From Lamellibrachia satsuma (lineage: Eukaryota > Annelida > Polychaeta > Sabellida > Siboglinidae), in NCBI GenBank assembly GCA_033239005.1, contig BSQZ01000001.1, positions 14,216,500-14,280,499 on the forward strand: 64,000 bases of DNA. Direction: 5' to 3'. Below, in pieces: positions 1 to 38,759 of the stretch (within the stretch, counting starts at the first letter, position 1; the number at the start of each line of letters is the position of its first letter). Below the pieces are notes generated by a model. That model saw nothing but the letters and a program-made list of their open reading frames with translations, was not told where the DNA came from and ran no database searches. The position numbers were made by a program, and so were the translations under genes.

Positions 1-685
1 ACCATCAGTATCAAAAAGCCAACCCCAGAGCAACCGTACATTGAGCCCAGCATCACAGCCAACGGCCAAAGACTGAAAGTGGTGAACAGATTCACATACT
101 TAGGACGCTGAATCACTTCTACACAACCAGCCTCTGAAGACTCCTCAACTTCACGTGGCAGGACAAGATCCCGGACACTGAGGTCCTTGCTCAAGCAGGC
201 CTACCCAGCATCCACACCATCCTGATGCAGTTTCAGTTACGATGGACAGGCCATGTAGCTCGAATGCCAGACCACCGGCTGCCGAAAAGACTATTCTACG
301 ATGAGCTACAAGGCTCACAAGGAGGGCAAAAGAAACGTTTCAAAGACAATCTGGAGATCTCTGTGAAAACGTTTGCCATCAAACGCCAATACACGGGAAC
401 ACGCTGCTCAGGACCGTGTTGAACGGCGCTCCTTCCGGTATAAAGGCGCTGCAACCTGTGAGGCAAACAGAACTGCTGCTGCAGAACAACGGAGGCAAGC
501 CAGAAAGTCAAGAGCCAGCGACTCTCTGACAAGACATGCGGCTCACATCCCCTGTCCACACTGCCAGAGAATCTTCCAGGCGCAGATTGGCCTCTTCTGC
601 CACCCGCGTAGTCACAGATCAGTCCAGCCCCATCAACACTGAAGTGGTACTCATCGTTTCGCGATGTACGAACGAACGAACGAAA
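1..685 (+). mobile_element. LINE (EN-type non-LTR retrotransposon) 3' end, 5'-truncated and internally deleted, copy 1
   Basis: Conceptual translation gives GLTISIKKPTPEQPYIEPSI and VVNRFTYLG (reverse-transcriptase thumb region). It then jumps to LNHFYTTSL-stop-RLLNF, WQDKIPDTEVL, LRWTGHVARMPDHRLPKRLF, and a C-terminal C2H2-like motif CPHCQRIFQAQIGL. Relative to related elements about 60 residues are missing between FTYLG and LNHF. A frameshift lies near 400. The coding end at about 642 is followed by a short 3' tail ending in (ACGA)n. The element resembles RTE-like LINEs widespread in invertebrates; I do not assign a clade. Non-functional. Confidence 0.85.
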
Positions 686-1401
686 AAGAAGTGTTTATAC
701 TATGTTCACCTGAATGTCGATCAGTGGTGTGGTTTGGATTGTGTTTTGACTGTTGGTGAGTTTGCGACATTGTTGTTTGAGTGAGAGTTGGTTTTGGTGA
801 ATACTAACCAGAATGTGCCTTTTAGTATTGTTGCCTGGGTTTCACTGTCACTCTGCACGATTCTGCTAGTGTTTAGCTGCGTCGTGCCGATAGGTTGCCT
901 GCATAGAAGACCATAAGTAAGACCGACTCGCCAGATCTTCGGCAACTGTTAGACAGTGCAAAGGGCCAATACCACAGTCTTTGAGTTTTTTTATATAACA
1001 TCCGAATGCTTAGGTCTGCCTACTTGCGCTAGTCTTAACTCTCTGTAATGGAGGATTATCTTCTAGGGGTGATCACTAGACATCCGCTGTACGTGCCCAA
1101 GCCTACGTAGACGCCTGTGTTGCTATGCTGGAGAATGCTGCTAAGTGGTGTTGACGTGCAACGTTTCAGAATATTAAGGTATGGGCATTATTTACGTGAT
1201 CATCTGAGGTTACGTACTACAATAGTGCAGTACGTTTCATAATCATAAATAATAGTCGGCAAGCAACGACATTGACAGAGGCAGGTTGTTGTCGCTATAG
1301 GCGTAAAGAAAAACTCGTGTTTATTGCGACGAGAGATTCATGGATACCACTATAGCGGTAAGCCAATAAACTAAAGATAATAATAAATATAATATGCATG
1401 C

Positions 1402-1793
<392 letters not shown>

Positions 1794-1875
1794 ACCCAAC
1801 TATTTTAAATACGATAGTTTTATGCTAGGCACAACATGGGGACATTTTTTGGTTCTTGCTTGAAACAAAGAGTGT

Positions 1876-1877
1876 GA

Positions 1878-1923
<46 letters not shown>

Positions 1924-2100
1924 AGGGAGGGAGGGAGAGAGAGAAGGAGGGAGGGATGGAGGGATGGAAGGATGGATGGAGGGAGGGAGGGAGGGAGGGA
2001 GGGAGGGAGGGAGGGAGGGAGGGAGGGACTGAGGGATGACTGATGGCTGACTGACTGACTGACTGACTGACTCAATGACTGACTGACTGACTGACGGAGA
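1876..2100. repeat. (GA)n-(GGGA)n-(GACT)n composite microsatellite, copy 1
   Basis: GA repeats grade into GGGA, then into GACT repeats. The minus-strand frames give only Ser/Leu/Pro repeats. Confidence 0.97.
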
Positions 2101-3381
2101 CAGGCAGACAGAGAAGGAGCGACAGTGCCATGACATGATGTCACGTGTTGACTGGAAACACAGGTAACGTGACTTGATAATTCAGCCGAAGGGCTAAAGA
2201 CAATGAATTGTGAGAAGATAATTATCTAGAGACAAAGAGAAGGCGATATGCATGAATGATGTGACAGTTAGGAAAGTGTTGTCGTCATGAATGTTTGTTG
2301 ATGCGATTTAGCATGAACAAAAGTACAAACTATTCGATATCCAGAAATTCATTAATATGACGTTTCTATTTACAGGTACGTATGCAACATGATATCATAA
2401 TCGTAATGTTATAATCAGCATTAAATATAATGACTTGACGGCAAATTTACATGGGCGCCCTCTTTCCAACTAACTTACTTGGTCAACAATCTACGGTATG
2501 ATCGCAAGGTGGCGCTACTGGTGGAAAGAAACTCATAAACCTATTCTTATTTGACAATAATCAATAACCATTAGCTCTTTACATGTCGGTTAGAGTATAC
2601 CGTTTACAGTCGCAACCATGTTATGTTTAATATAACTTATATATATGATGATAGTGACTATAATTTGGTTTAGCCATTCCTGTTAAAACGTCTTTGAGAA
2701 TGACCCGGCGTTCTGTTAGCAACTGATCAAAGTGTATAAATACATTCGGTCAAATTCTTTCTACAAATGATAAATATGTTTATGTTAGTCTGCCTAACAC
2801 GAATAGGCTATCACTAGTACATCCCAGTGATGAAGTAGCGAGGCAAAATAGTACAGAATAAACAAAGTCGATGAGTCGACCACGCAAACGTGATATGTAA
2901 AAAAGAAACTGAAGTTTAAGCCATAAGCCAACATGTCTAAGCATGTACAAGGCTCGGCGACCTACAACACAGAGCGGTCCGTGTTCGGTCAGTGTGCATG
3001 CGAACAGTAGCACACAACAGTCCGTACTTGGTCCGTGTTATGGCGTCGTGGTCTCTCTCTTCGATAGTTGCACAAACGCACAATCATTGCACGTCTTAAC
3101 GCCAGTTGATACGGTCTACTTGGGTATATTCACTAGTCGCGTCTTCTACGGGAAGTCTTTCGACGGTGCCACAATTTAGTCCTGATTCATTGCAGTTGAC
3201 ATGATCTGATCACCAACGCGATATGTACAGAACGTCAGCAACTGTGACTACCATATGTGACGTCAGGCAAGCGTCAGCGATGTGAATGACGTCACGGTCA
3301 CCCGCGCAAGGTCACGCAGTGGACCCGTGCGCGCACCGCACAGTGTTGCCAACGTCCACAACTTGGATATACGGCGTGCAT

Positions 3382-4083
3382 ACAACGACTTCGGCCTGAC
3401 CATCAGTATCAAAAAGCCAACCCCAGAGCAACCGTACATTGAGCCCAGCATCACAGCCAACGGCCAAAGACTGAAAGTGGTGAACAGATTCACATACTTA
3501 GGACGCTGAATCACTTCTACACAACCAGCCTCTGAAGACTCCTCAACTTCACGTGGCAGGACAAGATCCCGGACACTGAGGTCCTTGCTCAAGCAGGCCT
3601 ACCCAGCATCCACACCATCCTGATGCAGTTTCAGTTACGATGGACAGGCCATGTAGCTCGAATGCCAGACCACCGGCTGCCGAAAAGACTATTCTACGAT
3701 GAGCTACAAGGCTCACAAGGAGGGCAAAAGAAACGTTTCAAAGACAATCTGGAGATCTCTGTGAAAACGTTTGCCATCAAACGCCAATACACGGGAACAC
3801 GCTGCTCAGGACCGTGTTGAACGGCGCTCCTTCCGGTATAAAGGCGCTGCAACCTGTGAGGCAAACAGAACTGCTGCTGCAGAACAACGGAGGCAAGCCA
3901 GAAAGTCAAGAGCCAGCGACTCTCTGACAAGACATGCGGCTCACATCCCCTGTCCACACTGCCAGAGAATCTTCCAGGCGCAGATTGGCCTCTTCTGCCA
4001 CCCGCGTAGTCACAGATCAGTCCAGCCCCATCAACACTGAAGTGGTACTCATCGTTTCGCGATGTACGAACGAACGAACGAAA
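3382..4083 (+). mobile_element. LINE 3' end, duplicate of the copy at 1-685
   Basis: Same sequence as the element at the window start, carried in the second tandem unit. It has the same internal deletion, stop and frameshift, so both were copied after the element decayed. This copy shows a few more bases at the truncated 5' end (residues YNDFGLTIS). Confidence 0.85.
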
Positions 4084-4797
4084 AAGAAGTGTTTATACTA
4101 TGTTCACCTGAATGTCGATCAGTGGTGTGGTTTGGATTGTGTTTTGACTGTTGGTGAGTTTGCGACATTGTTGTTTGAGTGAGAGTTGGTTTTGGTGAAT
4201 ACTAACCAGAATGTGCCTTTTAGTATTGTTGCCTGGGTTTCACTGTCACTCTGCACGATTCTGCTAGTGTTTAGCTGCGTCGTGCCGATAGGTTGCCTGC
4301 ATAGAAGACCATAAGTAAGACCGACTCGCCAGATCTTCGGCAACTGTTAGACAGTGCAAAGGGCCAATACCACAGTCTTTGAGTTTTTATATAACATCCG
4401 AATGCTTAGGTCTGCCTACTTGCGCTAGTCTTAACTCTCTGTAATGGAGGATTATCTTCTAGGGGTGATCACTAGACATCCGCTGTACGTGCCCAAGCCT
4501 ACGTAGACGCCTGTGTTGCTATGCTGGAGAATGCTGCTAAGTGGTGTTGACGTGCAACGTTTCAGAATATTAAGGTATGGGCATTATTTACGTGATCATC
4601 TGAGGTTACGTACTACAATAGTGCAGTACGTTTCATAATCATAAATAATAGTCGGCAAGCAACGACATTGACAGAGGCAGGTTGTTGTCGCTATAGGCGT
4701 AAAGAAAAACTCGTGTTTATTGCGACGAGAGATTCATGGATACCACTATAGCGGTAAGCCAATAAACTAAAGATAATAATAAATATAATATGCATGC

Positions 4798-5189
<392 letters not shown>

Positions 5190-5272
5190 ACCCAACTATT
5201 TTAAATACGATAGTTTTATGCTAGGCACAACATGGGGACATTTTTGGTTCTTGCTTGAAACAAAGAGTGTGA

Positions 5273-5324
<52 letters not shown>

Positions 5325-5506
5325 AGGGAGGGAGGGAGAGAGAGAAGGAGGGAGGGATGGAGGGATGGAAGGATGGATGGAGGGAGGGAGGGAGGGAGGG
5401 AGGGAGGGAGGGGGAGGGAGGGAGGGAGGGAGGGAGGGAGGGACTGACTGATGGCTGACTGACTGACTGACTGACTGACTCAATGACTGACTGACTGACT
5501 GACGGA
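5273..5506. repeat. (GA)n-(GGGA)n-(GACT)n composite microsatellite, copy 2
   Basis: Counterpart of 1876-2100 with changed repeat numbers, including an extra GG at about 5412. Confidence 0.97.
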
Positions 5507-6897
5507 GACAGGCAGACAGAGAAGGAGCGACAGTGCCATGACATGATGTCACGTGTTGACTGGAAACACAGGTAACGTGACTTGATAATTCAGCCGAAGG
5601 GCTAAAAGACAATGAATTGTGAGAAGATAATTATCTAGAGACAAAGAGAAGGCGATATGCATGAATGATGTGACAGTTAGGAAAGTGTTGTCGTCATGAA
5701 TGTTTGTTGATGCGATTTAGCATGAACAAAAGTACAAACTATTCGATATCCAGAAATTCATTAATATGACGTTTCTATTTACAGGTACGTATGCAACATG
5801 ATATCATAATCGTAATGTTATAATCAGCATTAAATATAATGACTTGACGGCAAATTTACATGGGCGCCCTCTTTCCAACTAACTTACTTGGTCAACAATC
5901 TACGGTATGATCGCAAGGTGGCGCTACTGGTGGAAAGAAACTCATAAACCTATTCTTATTTGACAATAATCAATAACCATTAGCTCTTTACATGTCGGTT
6001 AGAGTATACCGTTTACAGTCGCAACCATGTTATGTTTAATATAACTTATATATATGATGATAGTGACTATAATTTGGTTTAGCCATTCCTGTTAAAACGT
6101 CTTTGAGAATGACCCGGCGTTCTGTTAGCAACTGATCAAAGTGTATAAATACATTCGGTCAAATTCTTTCTACAAATGATAAATATGTTTATGTTAGTCT
6201 GCCTAACACGAATAGGCTATCACTAGTACATCCCAGTGATGAAGTAGCGAGGCAAAATAGTACAGAATAAACAAAGTCGATGAGTCGACCACGCAAACGT
6301 GATATGTAAAAAAGAAACTGAAGTTTAAGCCATAAGCCAACATGTCTAAGCATGTACAAGGCTCGGCGACCTACAACACAGAGCGGTCCGTGTTCGGTCA
6401 GTGTGCATGCGAACAGTAGCACACAACAGTCCGTACTTGGTCAGTGTTATGGCGTCGTGGTCTCTCTCTTCGATAGTTGCACAAACGCACAATCATTGCA
6501 CGTCTTAACGCCAGTTGATACGGTCTACTTGGGTATATTCACTAGTCGCGTCTTCTACGGGAAGTCTTTCGACGGTGCCACAATTTAGTCCTGATTCATT
6601 GCAGTTGACATGATCTGATCACCAACGCGATATGTACAGAACGTCAGCAACTGTGACTACCATATGTGACGTCAGGCAAGCGTCAGCGATGTGAATGACG
6701 TCACGGTCACCCGCGCAAGGTCACGCAGTGGACCCGTGCGCGCACCGCACAGTGTTGCCAACGTCCACAACTTGGATATACGGCGTGCATGTACGGTGTA
6801 CGAGTAATGCACGCACGAGTTGCTGTGGCGTACGAAGGCACACGGTCTACACGTGTTGCCTCGAACAGCAACACACTGAATGCATCGTAGACGGTTA

Positions 6898-32053
<25,156 letters not shown>

Positions 32054-32087
32054 CGTGTCGATGGCGTGCGCCGGGCCACGCATGGCG

Positions 32088-32138
32088 AGACGATGGCTGG
32101 ACGATGGCTGGACGATGGCTGGACGATGGCTGGACGGC
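32088..32138. repeat. 11-bp tandem repeat upstream of the EGFL7-like start codon
   Basis: Four to five copies of gacgatggctg about 35 bp upstream (gene orientation) of the chosen ATG, probably in the 5' UTR or in an N-terminal extension if an upstream ATG is used. Confidence 0.85.
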
Positions 32139-32139
32139 G

Positions 32140-34295
32140 TTACAGCCGAGTCGGAGTCTGCACCCAGGAGACGGTCACTCGGCGGATAAGTGCACCGCTC
32201 GGGTAAAGCAATATCGTTGTCGCTGCTGATCAACGCGGGCGAACCATTAGCCCATTAACTGGGGTTGTTAAACCGGGATACGATTGCCAGCCGAGTTATT
32301 TGGCCTTCTGCAAGAGGCCTCGTCTTTTTTTCACGTCTGTTAAACGTGGACGGACACCGGTGTAACGGACTCAACTGTATACGCGGTCAGCGATCCGAAC
32401 ACGTATCCAGTGAATCTACTGCGGATGCTCTTCGCGGGATGTGTTCCTATTAGATCCTATAATCTCCTCTGCATAAGCACGGTTTCTCACGAGTCAGACA
32501 TCGTAGTCTTCCGACGCACACTGCGTTGTCAACTGAGAGGTTGTCGGTTGGTCCGTCGCGGTACCCTTGAGCTGTGATTGGCTGAGACGCCCAGGGCAGT
32601 AGTGGTAATCGTAACCGTCAGAGCCTACACTCGCGCGTTCCTCGGGACAGCGCGCACGTCTTCCTGACTCCAACCACCGCCGGCATCTGTCGAGAGAAAG
32701 AGAACATCAAATGAGTACAATATCCGACCTTTAACCGTGACTTTGAACATTACGACACGCCACCAACGGACCAGGCTTGACTAGCTCAGGATATTCCAAT
32801 CCAAACTGAAGTGGTTTTATCTTTTGAAAATTGGCAACATAAACGTAGTTGCTACGAGGTAGTATGATACTATATGATAACTCCGACGTGTCTCCAATGA
32901 ATAAGACTTTCGAAGTCGATGATGTCCACTTTATACGGTCACCTGTGCGTTTCTCTGGTAACGAGCTCTGTCCCACGACCTACGTGACGCCCGTTCTGTC
33001 CCACGACCTACGTGACGCCGATCTCGTGACTGCAACGGTTTCGCCAACGAGACTGCGCCCGACGAGTGTTTCACTGTAGTGGTGTTTACATCGTCTGTTT
33101 ACAATGCAGCGCCTCGTCTGGCGCTAACAGCATGGAAAGCACTCTTACGTGAAGTGTTGTGACGTTTTCTCTTCATCTGGAACGCTTCCCGCAAAATTGT
33201 CACAATACTTTTAAGGATGCGCGCCAACCTCGGCCGATCTAACCTGCTACCGACCCGCGCCCTGATATCTTACTTAGGCTCCTTTCTCCTAAACGGGATG
33301 TTGCAAACGTATTGACAACATATCATCGATCGAGCGCGCGTCGTATTTTGTAGGCTAACTATTGAAACGTCCAGCGATCGTCGGACGGTGGCAGGCAATC
33401 AAAAATAGCTCTGGTCAACACGTGTCCGTCTCTTTCAAAGAAAACTGTCCGCTACCGACAACCGCATATATAATTATCACGAAGAGAGCAGGCCCATTAG
33501 AATTGTCTAGTGTAATCGCAGCAGACGACACCGAAGATTAAAGACCGGCGAAGACACCGCGTATACGACCCGAATCAAAGTGGTGATTTGCTGTCATTGT
33601 CCGTCAGACAAACCCACCGGCAGATCGTCGACGGAGCGGTTTAGTTTCGCGGTACAGGTCGTAGACCCTAGTTAGCTTAATTGACTTGTCAGAACCGTCA
33701 AAACGCCCGTAATGCGATTCGCTGACAAGTCCCTCGGAACGTCTAATTAATTAGCGCCGCGCGAACCTGTGTTTACCTTATCGAGTTTCGCCGAATGATC
33801 AGTGTCGCTCCGCGTGACGGTGTCACGTGACGGAACTAATCGTCCGTTCAGCGCGCTGTGGTCGACGGTACAACGACGCCGAACCCATTTTTACGTTACT
33901 GTGTTCAACAATCATTACCCGTTTCCGTGTAAATAAACGATATTATGCAAACAAAACTATTTCCTATCTCTGCGATATATTTATTGGAAGAAGCAACAGA
34001 CTTTCATTCAAATTCCGGGGTATCTGCAGTCACAATTCTATGTACATGACCATTATGCCGTGCAATGTGACTTATGAACAACTGAAATCAACAAAGAGAA
34101 CATGTGATCTAGATACGGACAACAACGAAGAAACAAATAAACTCACTGAAATGATTGGCACGTTCTTATGTAGTAAGTTTTATTTCACGATGGTGACCAT
34201 GTCACGTTTATCGCGTGATTTTCAATGGGCCATCAATCACATTCACTCTTACATACACAGTTATATAACTAAGATAACATAGACACGTCAAAACA
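32140..34295. other. Presumed 5' flank of EGFL7-like gene; no element resolved
   Basis: Richer in CG dinucleotides than the intron by eye, especially 32500-33850, as expected near an upstream promoter or first exon. I cannot identify a TATA box, initiator or non-coding exon. A 26-bp duplication (tctgtcccacgacctacgtg) sits at 32967-33016. The 151-codon frame 33827-34282 has no recognised domain. Confidence 0.4.
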
Positions 34296-34582
34296 ATATA
34301 GCGCGGTATCCAGTCCTTACAAGACTGTTCAAAGCGCTTTACACTTCACCCCCATGGCAGACATGTTCATTCCAATGTATTTTCGACTGCAGTTACTGCA
34401 CAAAGACTGTTCGTTCTGGTAGCCATCTCTATCTGTCAGGCACTCATTTATACAGCTGGGTGAGCTGTGGCACCGAATTTGCAACAAAGCGTTGAAACGG
34501 TAGCAAGAGGATTCGAACCCAGGTTCTCTCGATTGAGAGCCCCACGTTCTAACAGCTATGCGCTACCCCGCTCCACTATAAT
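34296..34582 (-). mobile_element. tRNA-derived SINE, copy 1
   Basis: In minus orientation it starts with ggtagcgcatagctgttaga, followed by the hairpin ctctcaatcgagag, a perfect RNA polymerase III B box (ggttcgaatcc, 34509-34519 on minus), then a body ending aaggactggataccgcgcta. About 285 bp. The body is shared with the copy at 44665-44947. Confidence 0.82.
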
Positions 34583-34634
34583 GTAAAATTAATACCACTA
34601 CACTGAAAATGAACCTTTAGCGATTTGACTGACG

Positions 34635-34750
34635 TATCAACCTCCCTTTGTACTTATATCAACCTCCCTTTGTACTTATATCAACCTCCCTTTGTACTTA
34701 TATCAACCTCCCTTTGTACTTATATCAACCTCCCTTTGTACTTATATCAG
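34635..34750. repeat. 22-bp minisatellite, five copies
   Basis: The unit is tatcaacctccctttgtact plus ta, with a sixth diverged copy. Confidence 0.95.
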
Positions 34751-34759
34751 CCTCTCTTA

Positions 34760-37125
34760 TTGCAAAGTTAAACACAGTTGCAGACATGAGCGACCCCGAT
34801 CATGAACTGTACTATGGGCCAACAATACTTTGTTCGAATATCAAGAAATTAAGGCAGAACAAACAACGAAAAAGCTTCGAAAACCTAAGAAAAAGAAGTG
34901 GTGAAATCCTACAACAATTGTATAAACACCATCGTCGGATATAGAGTCTCAAATAAAAAACCGGCGTTGGTCCTTTATTAGACAAAACGACGCAGACAAT
35001 AGTGTTATTATCAAGCCGCTTCAACATTTAAACTTCAATAAAGCATGATCAACACATAAAAGGTATTGAATGTGTTCCCCATAAGCGACTTTGAATTCTC
35101 AATAAACTTCCTAGATATCTACATGGCATCACATGACCAACATTTTATTGGGTTGGATATAAGGTTGTCCTTATATTTGTTATCCTACATTCCCTTAAAA
35201 CTGTATAAATGCGCCTTTCCGAGCCGAAACCTGCAAGAAACTGTTCCTGTCAACGATTATTCTATGTCTTTGTTCTCGTTATTCATTAGAATTACCGGTT
35301 TATAATTAATTATCTCACATCTTTTCCCAATGTTTCTAGTGAAAACCGCAGGTCGGATTACGAAACCCGTGCATTAGTGTATGGTATGCTGAACATCCTG
35401 ATAGATATGTCCAAGGAAATTCCATTGTGCCTGATATGTTTGAAGGTGTTAAGCCAAGGGAACAGATGCACAGATATTCGCAAAGAAGGGTCTTAAAGTG
35501 ACAAAGTCTGACAAATGTTATCGTAACATTATGTTATTTATAATATACACGATATCTAGTCTGGTATCTCGACTGGCCTGCAATGTCTTAACGAACATAT
35601 GTGTTAATATCATTTGACCGTTATTTGTTTAATTTGAATGTTTCGGCCCATGTTTATATTGGATGTTGAATGGCAAGGTCAATGCTCATAAACATACATC
35701 GGTCAAATTATATAAAGAACATTGTTGTTCGTTAAAACACATCCAGGAGGCCAAGATGTTCGGAACAGACACAATGTATGCTAATACCATATAAAAACGA
35801 CCTCAATATGTAATTATTCATAATTCAAAGAAGATTCTCATTGGAATAATACTTTATACGCTACTCCTTGCCTGCTAAATTAATATTTTCTTCACACTTA
35901 CTGCACTAGAACTTTCCCGTGCATTATATCAATTAAAACTTACTTGATGGCGTTGGTTGAACGTTTGCGTCAATTAAATTTCAAAATAGCCGGAAGCCGA
36001 AATCTTTTCGATCTACATATACATGGTTATCATAGCCTCAAGACAAAAACAACATCTGATCTCTAGATATGATTAATTGCTGATGGACTGAACACGGCGC
36101 ATGGTATTTGAACACAGCGATACCCGGGGGTCAAAGCCCGGTTCGTATTGTTTGTTCCACCCATGATCTGTTGGCATAAAACCCAGCAATTTGTACCAGA
36201 CCGCTGGCCAATTAGTATTGGTACAGTGCGCCAGGCATGCGCAGACTTCTGACGCCCTTTTCTCTGTCAGTATATTATTCGCTATCGTTCTATCTGCGGT
36301 CTCGCAGATTAACGCTGGGATTGGTTTCAGACACTGCAAGACATGCGAACTGCAGGAATGTGCGGAACCGCTTCGGGCCTCCAGTCGCATGGACGGCAGT
36401 TTGCCAAGTCGAACGGGGACAAATAGATTGAAAGTTATAGCACGACTTGGACACGTCAACAGGCGGCACGGCGGAGACTCGGGCTGTCGCATCGACAGTC
36501 CGACCGAGAACAAGGCGAATTGACGGGATAACTTTGGAAGACCTAAATAATACAATGGCCAATATACACGCTATTATAATTGAGTATTACCGATAATAAA
36601 ACCACAAGATATCGGAATTAGAAACAAGTACTTAAGAGCATTGTGCAATGCTGAATGTATCAGTCTATAAGTGGAAGGTTCAGAATGTTTCGCGAGATAC
36701 CAATGTTTTACTCGTTAAGATAGAACATGAAACGTTTGCTATGGCCAATGTGCATGGAACCCCATTAGCTCTCCGACAGGACGTTGTCGGCCATGTGGCG
36801 TATACGTCGTTTGAGCATGATGATGGCGAGTAGGCCTATCTTGCTATAGCTATATGCATAAGAAGGAGATACCACGACAGCCGTTGAAATTGGCTCCGTC
36901 ACACGTTCGCTTGTAGATGTATAACTTATGAACGACCGATGCATCTTTGACGTCGTGATAGCCGGATCTGCTGTCCTAAACATATTAGCTGCTAGTAATA
37001 AGAATTATTAAAAAATTAATATAACACAATAATTATATAGCAATAATACTAATAAATACATAAATGTATATGTATGATTAATAGTAATAAAGTCATAATT
37101 AAATTGCTATGAGTAGAGGACAGTT
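34760..37125. other. No recognised gene
   Basis: Frames 36191-36523 (plus) and 36073-36555 (minus) overlap each other and show no domain. The plus one has a hydrophobic stretch, ALFSVSILFAIVLSAVS, but no further support. Confidence 0.4.
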
Positions 37126-37129
37126 CCCA

Positions 37130-37290
37130 TCTGGAATATACACTAATATGCTATACGAAAGAAATGTGTCTTTAGTCGACAATTGAAGCTGGCGAGAGTG
37201 TCACAGGTTTTAATAAAGTTAGGTAAAGTGTTCCACAGGGACGCCGCAGCCACTGCGAACGAGCCGTCCCCACCCTTCCAAATTATAAAA
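37130..37290 (-). mobile_element. LINE reverse-transcriptase C-terminal fragment
   Basis: Minus-strand translation of about 37150-37275 gives GDGSFAVAAASLWNTLPNFI then FNCRLKTHFFRIAY. This is the conserved C-terminal signature (A-x-x-LWN-x-LP ... FK-x-x-LKTHLF) of CR1/L2/Rex-type LINEs. It is not in the same family as the element at 24111. Remnant only. Confidence 0.75.
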
Positions 37291-38049
37291 AGTTTCTTAA
37301 GCTATGACGACGTCTAAAATATGCACGTGTTATTTCCGGTAATCAACACGTCGTCAGGTTTGTCGTAGTACGACCTATTACAACCAGTCTGTAGGGCGTG
37401 CGTGGTTGTGCATGGGTACATGGGGATTTCAATAATGATTTTTCGATTTCAATATACACACAAAACATTGAAGCGTGTTCCATTTTAGTCTATCCCAGTC
37501 AATCCCACCCCAACCTGTATCGCTGCATGGTCGGCTGAACACTTATATCGACAGTCATATAACATCGCTAAATACAGAACCACAAATGACACAAATTTGC
37601 CATCAACAATGGTATTCATTCCATGATTTTATACGTCCTCGTTACGGAGGACGGATTAAAATTCCTGGATCTGCCCAGCTGGAGTCCACCACCAACGAAA
37701 TGAAGCCATTTAATCGCTCCACGCAGCCGCCAGATGTCCTAGATAGCGAGACGCATCCTTCAACAACCAAAAAGTGTTTCCTGTTGAACCACTGGATTAA
37801 AAACCAACGCAACTAAGCCACTTGGAATGCGCGTAGGATTGCTTATAGGAAGGTTGTGTTGTCAATGTGTCTCATATCTTGATGGATCATCGGTTAGATA
37901 ACGTAAACAAAGGTGCTCTGCTAGATAAGCAGAATACGACAAAAAATACTCTTCACTGTAGAAACGCTCAACCACACATCTAGGATTCATCTTGCAGACA
38001 GATGTGACTTGGAACTTGGTAGTGAGACGATGGTTATTATGGTGGTGTG

Positions 38050-38742
38050 TACTTGGTTGTCGTGGTGGTGGCGGTTGTTGTTGTGGTTGTTGTTCTTGTT
38101 GTTTTTGTGGTTGTTGTTGTTGTTGTTGTGGTGGTGATTGTTGTTGTTGTTGTTGTGGTGGTGGTAGTTGTTGTTATGGTGGTGGTTGTTGTGGTGTTGG
38201 TGGTTGTTGTTGTGATGGTGGTTGTTGTTGTTGTGGTGGTGGTGGTTGTTGTTGTGGTTGTTATTATTGTTGTGGTGGTTGTTGTTGTTGTGACGGTGGT
38301 TGTTGTTGTGGTGGTGGTTGCTGTTGTTGTGGCGGTTGTTGTTGTTGTTGTGGTGGTGGTGGTTGTTGTGGTGATGGTTGTTGTTGTTATGGTGGTTGTT
38401 GTTGTTGTTGTGATGGTAGTTGTTGTGGTGATGGTTGTTGTTGTTGTGGTGGTTGTTGTTGTTGTTGTGGTGGTTGTTGTTGTTGTTGTTGTGGCGGTGG
38501 TTGTTGTTGTGGTGGTGGTTGTTGTTGTGACTGTGGTTGTTGTTGTGGTGGTTGTTGTTGTTGTTGTTATTGTGATGGTGGTTGTTGTGGTGATGGTTGT
38601 TGTTGTTGTGGTGGTTATTGTTTTTGTTATTGGTGTGGTGGTTGTTGTTGTTGTGGCTGTTGATGTTGTGGTTGTTGTTGTTGTTGTGGTTGTTGTTGTT
38701 GTTGTGGTGGTGGTGGTTGTTGTTGTGGTGGTGGTGGTCATA
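38050..38742. repeat. (GTT/GTG)n trinucleotide array, about 690 bp
   Basis: Nearly pure GTT with GTG and occasional GAT/GCT variants. All three plus frames (Val, Cys/Gly, Leu-type) and the minus frames (Thr, Asn/His) stay open for over 200 codons. This is a composition effect and gives no evidence for a protein. Confidence 0.97.
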
Positions 38743-38759
38743 ATTAAAGGTACAGTATC

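Noticed and set aside
33827..34282. 151-codon frame as a gene
   Set aside because: No recognisable domain, signal peptide or splice context; composition typical of chance frames here.
36073..36555. 160-codon minus-strand frame and the opposite 110-codon frame
   Set aside because: Mutually overlapping and unmatched; the hydrophobic stretch on plus is not enough to call a secreted protein.
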